Assembly: GCA_030549175.1 (NCBI GenBank) | Contig: JAUKUA010000001.1 | Coordinates: 3,472,001-3,536,000, forward strand | Source: Lasiosphaeris hirsuta | Lineage: Eukaryota; Ascomycota; Sordariomycetes; Sordariales; Lasiosphaeriaceae | Length of the DNA: 64,000 bases | Direction of reading: 5' to 3' | Shown here: in pieces, positions 12,199-24,061 of the stretch | Position numbering within the stretch: position 1 is the first letter of the stretch | Layout of the letters: each line of letters opens with the position of its first letter | Program-made: the position numbers and the translations under genes | Notes under the pieces: generated by a model | Databases searched by the model: none | Told to the model about the DNA's origin: nothing | The model's input: the letters and a program-made list of their open reading frames with translations, nothing else

Positions 12199-12933
12199 AT
12201 AATATACAAGAATACTAAGATACATGAAGATCCTTCCTTAGCTACCCATCGGCTCGGAACCTTAGCCGCCCGCTTCTCGCGCCCTACAAATCAAGGTTTG
12301 AGCCAAGTGCTACTAACCTTCTTCCTAATAGTTTACGGTCAGTATTAATACTTACTCCGATAGTATGGTATTCACGACTACGAAGGTTCCTTTACGTCCT
12401 TAGTACTTTCGTCAAATGACAACGTTTCCCTTCGTGACTCAATGGGGGTTTGACTACAAACACTTGTTACTACTAAAGCTAGACTTTGGAGAACGTCGGG
12501 GTTCAGGCTTTCCACTAGAGCCACTACGATAGCTAAGAGGTCTGTTATTTAAAAGACCGCTGAAACATCATGTGGGTCTTCTAGCAGCTAATGCAGCTCT
12601 CGACCACGATGCTGGGGTTGTGTGGCCGTACATGACAATCTTGAAGTCGGGTGACGTGCCAAGTGCGGGCTAGGTCCGCTGGGTAGGCTGGCTCGTCTTG
12701 TGAGTGGTATCTAGGATCCCGGCTTAGGCCGAGGCCTGGCCTGAGGATCCGTTGGTTCCCACGTGGGTTTTGGTTCCGCTCCTTCAGGTCCGTAAACCTG
12801 TTAGTGTGGATCCATGGGTGTGTATGTCCCACAGGTTAAGCCAAGATGTAGCCACCGTTGTAGCCATCGCTGTGGGCCTAGGTCAAGGAGGTGAGTTACC
12901 CTGTTGACCTTAGGTGAGCCCAACAGTGTGACA
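12199..12933 (-). repeat. Reversed LTR 5' fragment
   Basis: The reverse complement matches LTR positions 1 to ~820, with the TGTCACAC terminus at 12933. It is diverged from the other copies by ordinary substitutions as well as C/T changes, suggesting a different subfamily copy. Confidence 0.7.
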
Positions 12934-13364
12934 TATAGATAGTTATTTAGATAAAAGAGACGAGGGCCCTGTGATGAATTGTAGAGAGGAAGAAGCTCTC
13001 TAGTCCTTTTGGAATAGACTTAGAAAGATTATCAGCTGAACTTCAGTGAAGCTGAGAGGTAACATAACCTTGTGAACCCTTCTGTTTCCTCTTGACTTGT
13101 AACTGCAAAGCATCGTCTGTTACCCTCTGTAACGTCGTTCCATCTCCCTGTATTAAGCTACCTCCCTCGCCAACTACCACTTTAGGTTACGAAGGTTATC
13201 TCCCTCACCTTTGCGTGAAAGCTCTGCATCAGACCACCACTACTGTCGAGGTAGTCCCCGGTACGGTTGAAGTGTGTGATCATAGCTCTACAGTCCGGCT
13301 CACTGAAGGTGACACACCTTATGATTGCTACACCCCAGACCTACGGTGGCTGGCCTGTGTCACA
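12934..13364 (+). repeat. Forward LTR 3' fragment
   Basis: It resembles LTR offset ~830 to 1327 and ends in GGCCTGTGTCACA at 13364. It keeps long CpA-rich stretches. The 111-codon open frame across 13092-13427 is LTR sequence, not a gene. Confidence 0.7.
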
Positions 13365-13603
13365 ATAATTGAACCAGGCGTTCTGCCTTGCGATCTGTCA
13401 TTTAACACTAGATGCTTAGGTATCTAGTGCATAGGTTGTAACACTCGCAACCTACGTGGGGCCAAAGGCTACTGGCTATGTGATACTGTGGATCCCTTTG
13501 TGAGATGATCCTTGTGTTGGGTGCGCCCTTGTGTTCACTGTGGGCCAAGGTCAAGGGGGTGTGCTTCACCCTGTTGACCTTAGGTAAGCTCAGCTGTGTA
13601 ACA
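13365..13603 (-). repeat. Reversed LTR 5' fragment, outer edge of the repeat block
   Basis: The right ~110 bp match the reverse complement of the LTR start and end at a TGTTACAC-type terminus at 13603. The left part (~13365-13490) is only weakly similar. This is the last retrotransposon sequence before single-copy genic DNA. Confidence 0.6.
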
Positions 13604-13982
13604 TCTTTTTCTTTTTCTTTAGGGGTAATATATACTCTACAGAGTAAGGTTTCTTCACATCTTTATTTTATTATTAACTATAGTTTATTAATTTAGTTTT
13701 AAATAATTTAATGCTTATAGGTATATACATTGGGTTCTAGATAATGTGGTATTTATCCCTGTTTCGTTATGTTAGAGGGTTAGCCTCTTTGTTGGTAGCC
13801 TCGAGACTGATTTCCCCGATTGGGTGCCGCCACGCCAATTGACCCGCTGACGCCAGACGCGACACTTCATCCATGCTCACCAACTTTCCCATTTCTATAC
13901 ATAGAATGCTATTTGATAGATTCCTAAGCCAGTCCTGCGATTTCGTCAACCTTTACGGCGCCCGCTACTATCCTGCACCAGG
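13604..13982. other. Boundary spacer between repeat block and first gene
   Basis: This is AT-rich sequence with CTTTTT/TTATT runs up to ~13750, then ordinary genic composition. It is the promoter and 5' UTR region of the deubiquitinase gene. I see no gene in it. Confidence 0.6.
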
Positions 13983-15962
13983 ATGCCCGACAGGTCGCTC
14001 ACGGTAGCCACCTACGCTGCTGGAGCTTCGCTTGCCGCAATTACCTTAATTTACGTGTTCGGCCCCACGTACTTTCTCGACAGCGACCCTTCTACCTCCT
14101 CAAACGGCGTCTTTAGCTCCCGGAAAAAAGGCGTTGTCGGTCTCTCAAACCCCGCAAACGACTGCTTCATCAACTCGGTACTCCAGGCCTTGGCCGGCTT
14201 AAGCGACCTCCGCGTTTACCTCATCCAAGAAACACACCGTCGCAGTTTGGATGGAAGCAGAGTCTACACGCAGGCCGTTCCCGACGATGCAGGGGAGGAT
14301 GGCCAAGGAGCACTGGGTTCCCCGCCCCCCAAAAATACACCGGAGTGGAAGGTTGAGAGCTTACAGATGGGAATTGTTACGAAGGGCTTGAAAGACATCC
14401 TGGATGCTCTCAATGAGCGACCAATTTACAAGAAGACTATATCGGCTGGTCCCTTTATCAAAACCCTAGAGCAAGCTTTCCGACAGCGAATCAGCCGTCA
14501 ACAACAGGACGCACAAGAATTCCTGCAGGTCGTGGCCGAAAGGCTGTGCGATGAGCATCACGCAGGTCGTCGAGCACGAAGGTTCGCGAGGCGGAAAGCA
14601 TTACTAGGCCAACTTAGACACTCCAATTTGTCAATCTTTGCCGTTGGGCTCGGAGAACAGCCAGTCAATCAGGGGTCACGTCCTGCGCCGTGTGTTGCAC
14701 CTACCGAAGTGGCAGACTCGGTTGGGATACAAGACTCTAAAGACGTTCAGATCGGGGCGCTCCGCGATAGTAGCGACAGTGAAAAGGAAGAGGGATTTCC
14801 GCTGGAGGGATCGTTTGAGTCTCAGATCGAGTGCTTGACCTGCGGATTCAAGCCACGACCGACGGAATCCACGTTCTGCTCATTGACGCTCAACGTCCCA
14901 CAAGTCTCGACCACAACGCTGGGAGCTTGTTTTGACGGTATGTTCAAGACCGAATACATTGACGACTTTAAGTGCGAGAAATGCCGTCTAGTGCATGCTG
15001 TAAGCGTCCTGCAAACTACGTTGCAAAAAACAATATCGCAACGCGCCCGAGAGGAATTTTATGCTGTCATCACAAAGCTTCAGTTTGCCATCGAAACCGA
15101 TCCCGAGAAGCCTCCAGAAGGTGTTATCCTACCGGATCTCAGCGAGGCACCAAAGCGAAAGATAGCTCGTCATATCCGTCTTACCCTCTTCCCCAGGATA
15201 TTGGCAATCCATCTCTCACGATCAATATATGATGCCAGCAATCAGTCACAGAAAAACTCAGCAAAAGTGTCGTTTCCAGAACAACTTCCACTGGGTGGCC
15301 TGCTCCAGCAGAGGAGGTATAAGCTACGTGGTCTTGTTACACATAAGGGAAACCACCACAGTGGACATTACGAGACCTTCCGGCGTCAAAATAGCAACCC
15401 ACCGTTTTCTAACCCGAACACCTTCCAGGCTTCTCCTGTTTACGGCAAGGCCCCTAGCGTGGCATCTACTCCCCAGGTCAATCCCTTGGAGAACCAGCCT
15501 GGATACATCGACCCTTTTGCATCAGTTCCAAACCTGCCTTCTCCCGAATCCGCAACAGATTCAACAACATCATTCCCTGTGGTGGCTATCTTGGACCCCA
15601 TCACCACGGCGGGTCCTGTCTCGGCCGCCGAACAGCAATCCGCACCAACGAAACTCCCGCCCTCAATAAACCACACCAAGGAGAGAGAAACAGATGCAAG
15701 CAGCCTCCGATCGGTTGCCATGTCGGTACGGTCCACCCTTCCAAAAGCCGTCTTTAAAAGCTCGACCCCGTCAAGTCTAGGATTGGATGCAGACCGGCGG
15801 GCTAGAATCGTCAGTTCGAATGGTGAGCCCAAAAGGCGGAAGCCGAATGACCGGTGGTGGCGAATCAGTGACGAAAAAGTCAAGGAAGCGAGCACTCGCG
15901 ATGTTCTAGGGATGCAACGGGAGGTTTACCTGCTATTCTATGAGCTAGATAAGCAGCACTGA
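13983..15962 (+). CDS. Membrane-anchored ubiquitin-specific protease (Ubp16/USP30-like)
   Basis: A single-exon cysteine protease of 659 aa that removes ubiquitin from substrates. A hydrophobic N-terminal segment (residues ~8-27) followed by a short linker resembles yeast Ubp16 and animal USP30, which are tail-out enzymes of the mitochondrial outer membrane; that location is inferred here. The catalytic Cys box is at residues 52-70 (Cys61), QQDAQEFL lies near 176-183, and the His box (THKGNHHSGHY) is near 451-461. Two CxxC pairs near 284-287 and 330-333 should form the zinc ribbon of the fingers. A low-complexity Ser/Pro insert sits after the His box, before the terminal WWRISDEKV strand and YLLFYEL. 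All key residues are present. The gene lies about 380 bp from the retrotransposon block yet shows no RIP. Confidence 0.9.
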   Translation: MPDRSLTVATYAAGASLAAITLIYVFGPTYFLDSDPSTSSNGVFSSRKKGVVGLSNPANDCFINSVLQALAGLSDLRVYLIQETHRRSLDGSRVYTQAVPDDAGEDGQGALGSPPPKNTPEWKVESLQMGIVTKGLKDILDALNERPIYKKTISAGPFIKTLEQAFRQRISRQQQDAQEFLQVVAERLCDEHHAGRRARRFARRKALLGQLRHSNLSIFAVGLGEQPVNQGSRPAPCVAPTEVADSVGIQDSKDVQIGALRDSSDSEKEEGFPLEGSFESQIECLTCGFKPRPTESTFCSLTLNVPQVSTTTLGACFDGMFKTEYIDDFKCEKCRLVHAVSVLQTTLQKTISQRAREEFYAVITKLQFAIETDPEKPPEGVILPDLSEAPKRKIARHIRLTLFPRILAIHLSRSIYDASNQSQKNSAKVSFPEQLPLGGLLQQRRYKLRGLVTHKGNHHSGHYETFRRQNSNPPFSNPNTFQASPVYGKAPSVASTPQVNPLENQPGYIDPFASVPNLPSPESATDSTTSFPVVAILDPITTAGPVSAAEQQSAPTKLPPSINHTKERETDASSLRSVAMSVRSTLPKAVFKSSTPSSLGLDADRRARIVSSNGEPKRRKPNDRWWRISDEKVKEASTRDVLGMQREVYLLFYELDKQH

Positions 15963-16525
15963 GTGGCGGCCACCGCCGGAGAGTAATGGATAATGTGCAA
16001 TTGACTGCGATGCTTTTGGTAATTCGGGCTCTCAACGTCGAAATGGCTTGTCCAGTGCCCAGAATACCAAAATGTCTTGCTACACAATATCAGATGATGT
16101 CGTGTTCATAGGCCGAGCTTCCTTCTCCATGGTCTCTCAGGAAACATACACCTACTAGTTGGGAGAGAAATGCAGTACGAAAAGCAAACCAAAGGCCAAT
16201 CAATCAACGTTGATGTACGGCGTTGTATCATAATGTTCCATTATCCATTTTTCTTTTTCTTTGGGGGGGCCTATTATATGTAAAAGAGTTCGTATACTAA
16301 CAACCACTCATCGTTGTTCGATGGTAGATGAAGCACCTGGGAAGCTACTCGGTAGTTTGACGGTACAGTCGCTCTTCGTGTACCGCCTCAAACCTGCCAC
16401 CAACCGAAGCAACGGCTGCCATCTATCTATCTCACTGAAGATGCTGGGGAGGAACTTTGCACCGCACCTGCATTTCTTTTGCTCTTCACGGACGGAGTCA
16501 TGCTACTCCGTGCTGACCATGGCAT
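15963..16525. other. Convergent 3' intergenic region
   Basis: It lies between the tail-to-tail deubiquitinase (+) and OSBP (-) genes. Small frames here have no conserved look. I see no RNA gene. It presumably holds both 3' UTRs. Confidence 0.6.
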
Positions 16526-17884
16526 TCACTGTCCGAGTAACTCCTTGGCAAGCTTGCTAGCCTCGTCCTCGCTGAGGAGAGGCCGACTGTGCTCTTTCTC
16601 GGTCTTTTGTAGATCGAATCGCCAAAGTCCGCCGGTTTTGTCCGCATCACCATGCTCGGCAAGTCCTACAATTGGGCCCAAGTGAGTCAGCACCCGGTCC
16701 GGGGTATCCGGCACACTAAAATAGCGCCGCTGCCACATGCGCCCTTCACTTTTCTCCTGCACACGCCTCTCCCGTTGTGCATTCTCGATTTTGCTTTTCT
16801 CCAGGCCAACTGCATCAAGATCACCCTTTGCAATAGCAGCTGCCACCCTCGACCAAGCGCGCCTAGATTCGAGAGGATGTTGCTTATCGATTGGGGCAAC
16901 GCAGAGCTCAGAGGTAGGAGATTGTGCAGGGTCCCAAGACGTTATAAGCGTGTCCTTGCTGTTGTGCTTGGCGGGACCTGAGTGAATATCGAATGTCTTG
17001 GTCCACTGACCCGTAACGTTGAAGAGCACATCCTTCTCCTTACCAGTGGGGTACAGCGTCGCCGTCAAGGAATTCTTCTTGCCTGAGAGCCAGCCCTTTC
17101 CACTGTAGTCGATCTTGGCTGTAAAGCCAGTTGACGAAGTGATGTAGGAACTGCCATCAAGCTCAATAAAAGGCGACCCAAAAATAAGCCCCTCAATGTG
17201 GAGTGATGGCAAGGTGATCAGGTAAGTATCCGGTTCTTTAGAGCTTGGCGATGGAACAGTCAGGACAGCGTGCCCGATTTGCTTGATGTTGATTGTCTTG
17301 GAAAAGGAAGCTTTCTGGGCATTGTATCCCTCGAGCCGAACGCCGGCCGACATGTTAACGATGGCGTAGGCCGTGGCTGGTGGATGGTGACTGGGCCAGA
17401 GAGGCAATAATTAACAACCAGACCAACCCTAGACATTGGAATGCACAAACCTGACTTGCTCGCTAATCAGCTCTGTTGTCCCCGCATCGTCCTCCCACTT
17501 GCCGAGGAATAGCTCCCCGAGGAAAGGGTTGAGAGGCTTCTTCTCATTGCCGTACTGCTCGCTCCGGCTGGCATACTGTTGCTTCAAGGTGGTCAAGAAC
17601 CACTTCAGCACCAGGAGCGCCCTCTTTGCAGCATCTGGCTCCTTGGCGGGAGCGACGAAGACGGACGGGTGCTCACACCAGTAGGAGCTGAACTCAGTCA
17701 AGCTTGTGGAGGAGAGGATAAATGGGGGCGCCGTGAGGCTCGCGAGATCACCGTTGAAGGACGCGATGGACTGGTGGGAACGGCATAGTCAGCACCTTGA
17801 ATCTAAGACTGGGGTATTTGGGCCCAGCCAAACCTTGACGAAGGAGGTCCAGCTGCCTCCTCCGTTGACCTGTTGCTGCTCCAT
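16526..17884 (-). CDS. Oxysterol-binding protein, Kes1/Osh4 type
   Basis: A cytosolic lipid-exchange protein (sterol and PI4P) of the short, single-domain ORP class. Exons on the minus strand are 17834-17884, 17451-17770 and 16526-17390; the introns are 63 and 60 bp with GT-AG ends and phases that fit. The product is 411 aa, close to yeast Kes1 (434). The family fingerprint EQVSHHPP is rebuilt exactly across the second splice junction (residues ~121-128). A lid-like N-terminus, NPFLGELF, and a basic Glu/Arg-rich C-terminal helix follow the expected order. The start is the ATG just before a 17-codon first exon that joins to SIASFNGDL in frame. Function connects with the PI4P made by STT4 at the other end of the window. 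Confidence 0.92.
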
Positions 17885-18809
17885 GGGCCCTTAGAGCCGG
17901 CTGTTTGCGGTCGGGTTTATGACGATGTTCTGGGGAGCGGGGAGACAGGACTATGCTATCCGTTTCGGTGTACAAGGACGGTGAAGAAAGCAAGGCAATT
18001 TGGTCGAATAGCACTGGCGTGGCTGGGCGCGCGTTCAGAAATGAGGGGCTGGTCTGCAGAAGCACCGTGTTGTCACAACAGAGTTTATGTGCTTTATATC
18101 TAGCGGGGGAAAAAACAACGAACGGAGAGTCTCGGGCAATCTTCCAAGTAGGCGTAAGAAGACGAAGTTTTGGGGAGTCAAGGGCAGTGCAGGGAGGGGG
18201 TTGTTCTTTTAGATGGAGCAGGTCCAAGAAGAGGGTCGCAGAAGAGCCCCTCGCCTGTTTGGTATTTTCAAGTCATGGACCAGCCCAACCAAACCCTGAG
18301 CTAATTGTAGCATTGGCGCGGTTGACGTCAGCGCCTTATCCCACCGTGTCCCGCCAAAATGTCGCTCCAGTCATCCCGCTCCATCTGCACGCCATTCATT
18401 GGCATGCAGCGCAGGCGACTGGGCACCAAGGCTGGTTCCTTGCACGACATGGATGCTATCACACGAGGTCCATGGTCTCGCGAGCCTACCACGCACCCCA
18501 TTCCGGCCATATATACTCAGGTACCTCCATGGCACATACGGCTCATGGCCATCGCTTTGGACAAGAACTGCACGGCGCCTACCACGTAGTATGAACGATG
18601 CGTACTATCTGAGCTCTGGGTTCTCTATTTAGGACTTGCCAGTTCAGGCCTCTTGGCCGCACACGACGAGTGCCAATAATCATAGGAGATATCCCTGAAC
18701 CCGTCGTGAGCGTCTCCCATTGCCTCCACATTTGTTTCGCCCAGCAAATCTGGAAATTGGCGCAACGAGCCCTGACTTTCCTCCCGTCCTACCCCCATCC
18801 TACCCTCCA
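17885..18809. other. Intergenic region upstream of OSBP gene
   Basis: This is the promoter side of the OSBP gene and the 3' side of the oxidoreductase. A 213-codon plus-strand frame (17953-18594) has no family features and is rejected. I see nothing else. Confidence 0.55.
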
Positions 18810-20525
18810 CTAGCTGGGACCTCTTTCTCCCAGCTTTCCCTCGACCTCGTTCGACCACCATTCCTTCCAGTCGACCACCTTCTTGCCCCTCCGGGCGTCC
18901 TCGGCACAAAATACCATTGCGTGGCTACGAATGACCTCTTCTAGCGTACAAGCGACCAGCTCCTTTTGCGCCCTCTCAGTAGCCCACTCATGATTCTTGA
19001 CCTTGTCGACCGCTAGGATAAACTGCCGAGTCAGGCCTATGTCGCCACCTCCGTGACCAATGCCCTCGCGTCGCGGGTGATGGGTGACAGTCCGCCCCGT
19101 TCGAAAGTCGTGAACTCTGATGGTGGCTGAATCCGCATAGATCTCACCATCAACACCATACAGGTTGGTATATCGCTCACAGACCCTCTCCGTCTGGGCC
19201 ACCATGTGGAAAGTTGCTGTCTTGGAACCACGGCCACGCATGGCATCGGAAAGAGGTGCATCGTCTTGTGACTTGGGGGATGAGGCCAGTCTGGGATCAT
19301 CGTCCCAGGTGATGCTGACAACTTGCTCGTCACAGACATCATTGTCGCACTCATAGACGCACCGGCCAAACCAATTGCGCTTGGCAATCTCAGCATCTGG
19401 CGCATTCGTATCGTAATTCTCGGCCAGCGCGGATAGGACAGCTTGCTTCGCATTCTCATCTTGGCCGTACGACTCGATATCAGGCACAACAATACTTACT
19501 GGCCAATTCTTGTTGCCCGTGCCCAGACCGACCAGTTCGCTTCCAAGGTATATACGCTTCGCCGAGTACTTGCACGAATCCTCTACGGGGCATGACAAAC
19601 AGTTTGTAGCATTCCCTGCTGAAGTCGGCTTCCGCCCTTTCCTGAAATACTGAAGAGATCCAGTGCTCGAGACCGTCGAGGGTAGATGGGGAGGATCATT
19701 GTCCTGTCTGGCGCAGGATGCCGGCGAGCAAAGAAGCCACATCAACACATCAATGTCGTGACAGCTCTTGGTGAGGAGGCTCGGGGCCGTTGTACTCTCG
19801 CGACGCCAGTTCCCACGGACGTAACTGTGGGTAAAATGCCACCAACCCACTGGTTCGGTGTGAACAACTGACAAGACGTCGCCGATGACACGGTCTTCGA
19901 GGAGCAGTTTGCGAAGCGCTATGTTGTGGGGGCTGTAGCGAAGAACGTGACCGATGGAAAAGACCATTTGCTCGCCCTTTTCATTCTTGTTGCAACGCAA
20001 TGCTTCATACAGGTCGATGCAATCCTGGAGAGAGGTGGCGAGCGGTTTCTCGCACATGATATGGAGCCCGCCGAGCTTCGTCAACGCCATCACAACTTCT
20101 CGGTGCATCTCATCTAAGACACAGACGAAAACAGCGTCGACTCCGGGGGTGACACCCAGCTCACCAGCGAGAAGGCGAGCTCGACGGTCAGCTTCGTACG
20201 TTATGAAATCGCGCCAATCGCTGAAGATAGTGCCATCAGTTGGCAAGCTCTCACCGCCCAGGATCATAGTCCTCGCAAACTCATCCCTCTTGTAGACGTC
20301 GGGCTCCGCGACTGCAGTCACGATGCCGCTGGATGACGACTTGATAGCATTAGCATAGGCGTAACCGCGGGATCCCGCGCCAATGATGAGGACCCGGGGC
20401 GGGCTAGAGGAGATTGGCGGTGGTGGTAGAGAAAGCAGGCCTACGTCGCCGCTCTCAGCGTCCTTCAACCTCGGCTCAGGGGTTAGAGAAGAGGAAAAAT
20501 CATTGGAAGGCTTCGCTGTCGACAT
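18810..20525 (-). CDS. Gfo/Idh/MocA-family NAD(P)-dependent oxidoreductase
   Basis: A probable sugar or polyol dehydrogenase of 571 aa in one exon. The frame is open upstream to 20729, but the preceding 68 codons look like 5' UTR. I start at the Met giving MSTAKPSNDF, 48 residues before the dinucleotide-binding glycine motif GAGSRG (residues 49-54). The family signature CEKP is near residue 155, followed by GHVLRYSP and a WWHFTHSYVRGNWR block. SCHDIDVLMW carries the His/Asp expected in the active site. A cysteine cluster C-x2-C-x5-C (residues 309-318) sits in the second domain and could bind a metal. Substrate is unknown. At ~570 aa it is much longer than typical bacterial members (~350 aa). 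Confidence 0.85.
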   Translation of the reverse strand: MSTAKPSNDFSSSLTPEPRLKDAESGDVGLLSLPPPPISSSPPRVLIIGAGSRGYAYANAIKSSSSGIVTAVAEPDVYKRDEFARTMILGGESLPTDGTIFSDWRDFITYEADRRARLLAGELGVTPGVDAVFVCVLDEMHREVVMALTKLGGLHIMCEKPLATSLQDCIDLYEALRCNKNEKGEQMVFSIGHVLRYSPHNIALRKLLLEDRVIGDVLSVVHTEPVGWWHFTHSYVRGNWRRESTTAPSLLTKSCHDIDVLMWLLCSPASCARQDNDPPHLPSTVSSTGSLQYFRKGRKPTSAGNATNCLSCPVEDSCKYSAKRIYLGSELVGLGTGNKNWPVSIVVPDIESYGQDENAKQAVLSALAENYDTNAPDAEIAKRNWFGRCVYECDNDVCDEQVVSITWDDDPRLASSPKSQDDAPLSDAMRGRGSKTATFHMVAQTERVCERYTNLYGVDGEIYADSATIRVHDFRTGRTVTHHPRREGIGHGGGDIGLTRQFILAVDKVKNHEWATERAQKELVACTLEEVIRSHAMVFCAEDARRGKKVVDWKEWWSNEVEGKLGERGPS

Positions 20526-21214
20526 GGCGAAGCGATGTAATTTTCTGGAGCATCCGCAACACCCCAAATAGCAGAACGGATCTGAAACTGTACGACTGAA
20601 TACGCCAGCGGGAAGATGTCGCAGTTGAAGCCGAGTTTGTGGATTGGAAAGTAGCAGGAGGTAGGTATGGAGCACGGCATGGAAGGGAAGGGACAAAGGC
20701 GGGGTCGTGTTATGTGGGATCCTCGTCAATGTAAGGTCTACGGGAGACTCGTGCTAGCTTGAGTGGCCTGCTGGCACATCTCAAGCTAACTCGCATGCGA
20801 AGATGCGCTGTGTGGGTATTAGCACCGTGTTTGTAGGCGGAAGCTTCAGCGCGATAAAGGAAACTAATCATCAATTTGCGCTGGTCAACCTAGGGGAGAG
20901 GGAACAATGCTCCTCGTACCCGGTACCAGAAATGGACTCATGGTTTGGTGAACTGCCTGCAATGTGCAGGGGATTGATTACTGGTTGAGTTGTTAAGGAG
21001 CTTGCATGGTAGGTCCAATAGGTCCATATGGAATATTTTGACACTCGGCTTAGGTTGTCGGTAGGGCATGACTCCCTACCCGGGCCTGCACCTAAGTAGC
21101 TTGGGAGGCCGTGCTGGTATTCCATTGCTGCTCGTTTGTTGCAAATTCCACCTCTGACTCTTACCATCCTAACTCAACTGTCAAATCTGCCCCTCCACCC
21201 CTCCTCCCCTGCAA
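20526..21214. promoter_or_regulatory. Divergent promoter region, oxidoreductase / REX2
   Basis: About 690 bp separate the head-to-head start codons. The oxidoreductase 5' leader probably reaches beyond 20729. A CT-rich tract precedes the REX2 start (21180-21210), as is common at fungal transcription starts. I identify no specific factor site. Confidence 0.5.
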
Positions 21215-21894
21215 ATGTCCGCCACCATCACCACCGCCGTGAACCGGCAGTATGGCCAAACTTCGATCAAAGGGAAGGGCACCCTCGTTTGGATTGATTG
21301 CGAGGTAACATCTTGTCAATGCTTACTTGGTGTCTAACGCGATGGGCACTGATAGATTATACGTTTCAGATGACTGGGCTTGACCCAGACTCGGACGCCA
21401 TCATCGAGATATTCTGTCTCATCACCGATGACCAACTCGAGTTGGTTGACGAAGCTGGCTGGGGCACCGTTGTGCACCAATCCAGGGAGCGCATGGATCT
21501 GATGGACGAGTGGTGTACCCAGACCCATGGCAATAATGGCCTCACTGCCGCCGTCATCAAATCAACCGTTACGCCTGAGCAAGCTGCCGACCAACTGCTA
21601 GCCTATGTTCGGTGCCATATCCCTGACAAGGGTGTTGCGCTGCTTGCTGGAAACAGTGTTCATATTGATCAGGACTTTCTCCGCAAGGAGCCGTACAAGA
21701 AGGTGCTCAATCACTTGCATTATCGCATCTTTGATGTCAGCAGCCTGAAAGAGGCGACTCGCAGGTGGTGTCCTGAGATCTCGTCCGCAGTCCCCGCAAA
21801 GAAAACCTTACACCAGGCAAGACAGGATATTATCGAAAGTATCGAGGAGGCCAGATATTACAAGTCGGTGGTTTTCCGGTCCTCTTGTGCTTGA
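21215..21894 (+). CDS. REX2: Oligoribonuclease (DEDDh 3'-5' exonuclease), mitochondrial-type
   Basis: It degrades 2-5-nt RNA oligonucleotides to mononucleotides; yeast Rex2 acts in mitochondria. Exons 21215-21304 and 21370-21894 are joined by a 65-bp GT-AG intron; the product is 204 aa, normal for the family. Exon 1 encodes a 30-residue start ending in LVWIDCE and exon 2 begins MTGLD, so the DxE metal site is rebuilt at the splice. GNSVHIDQDFL, YRIFDVSSLKE and the final H-x4-D (LHQARQD) supply the other DEDDh residues. The C-terminus IEEARYYK is typical. A mitochondrial presequence is not obvious, so location is uncertain. Confidence 0.92.
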
Positions 21895-22063
21895 TTCCAT
21901 CACTGCACTTGGCCGGCTGAAGGTCCATTCACACGTTCCCAACATCGGCTTCGTTGCAGAGCGCGACACGAATCTAATATCTATTCATCCAATCCACCTA
22001 GAGCTGGCTACCTGCTACTTCCCACCATTCCCTCTTTCATCGCCCTACCCGAGGCTGCCGATA

Positions 22064-24061
<1,998 letters not shown>

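Noticed and set aside
13092..13427. 111-codon open frame in the repeat block
   Set aside because: It lies wholly within a forward LTR fragment and matches other LTR copies; no protein family features.
15229..15669. 146-codon frame inside the deubiquitinase gene
   Set aside because: Overlaps the His-box region in another frame; shadow.
17953..18594. 213-codon frame in front of the OSBP gene
   Set aside because: No domain, overlaps the OSBP promoter, low-complexity composition, no conserved-looking blocks.
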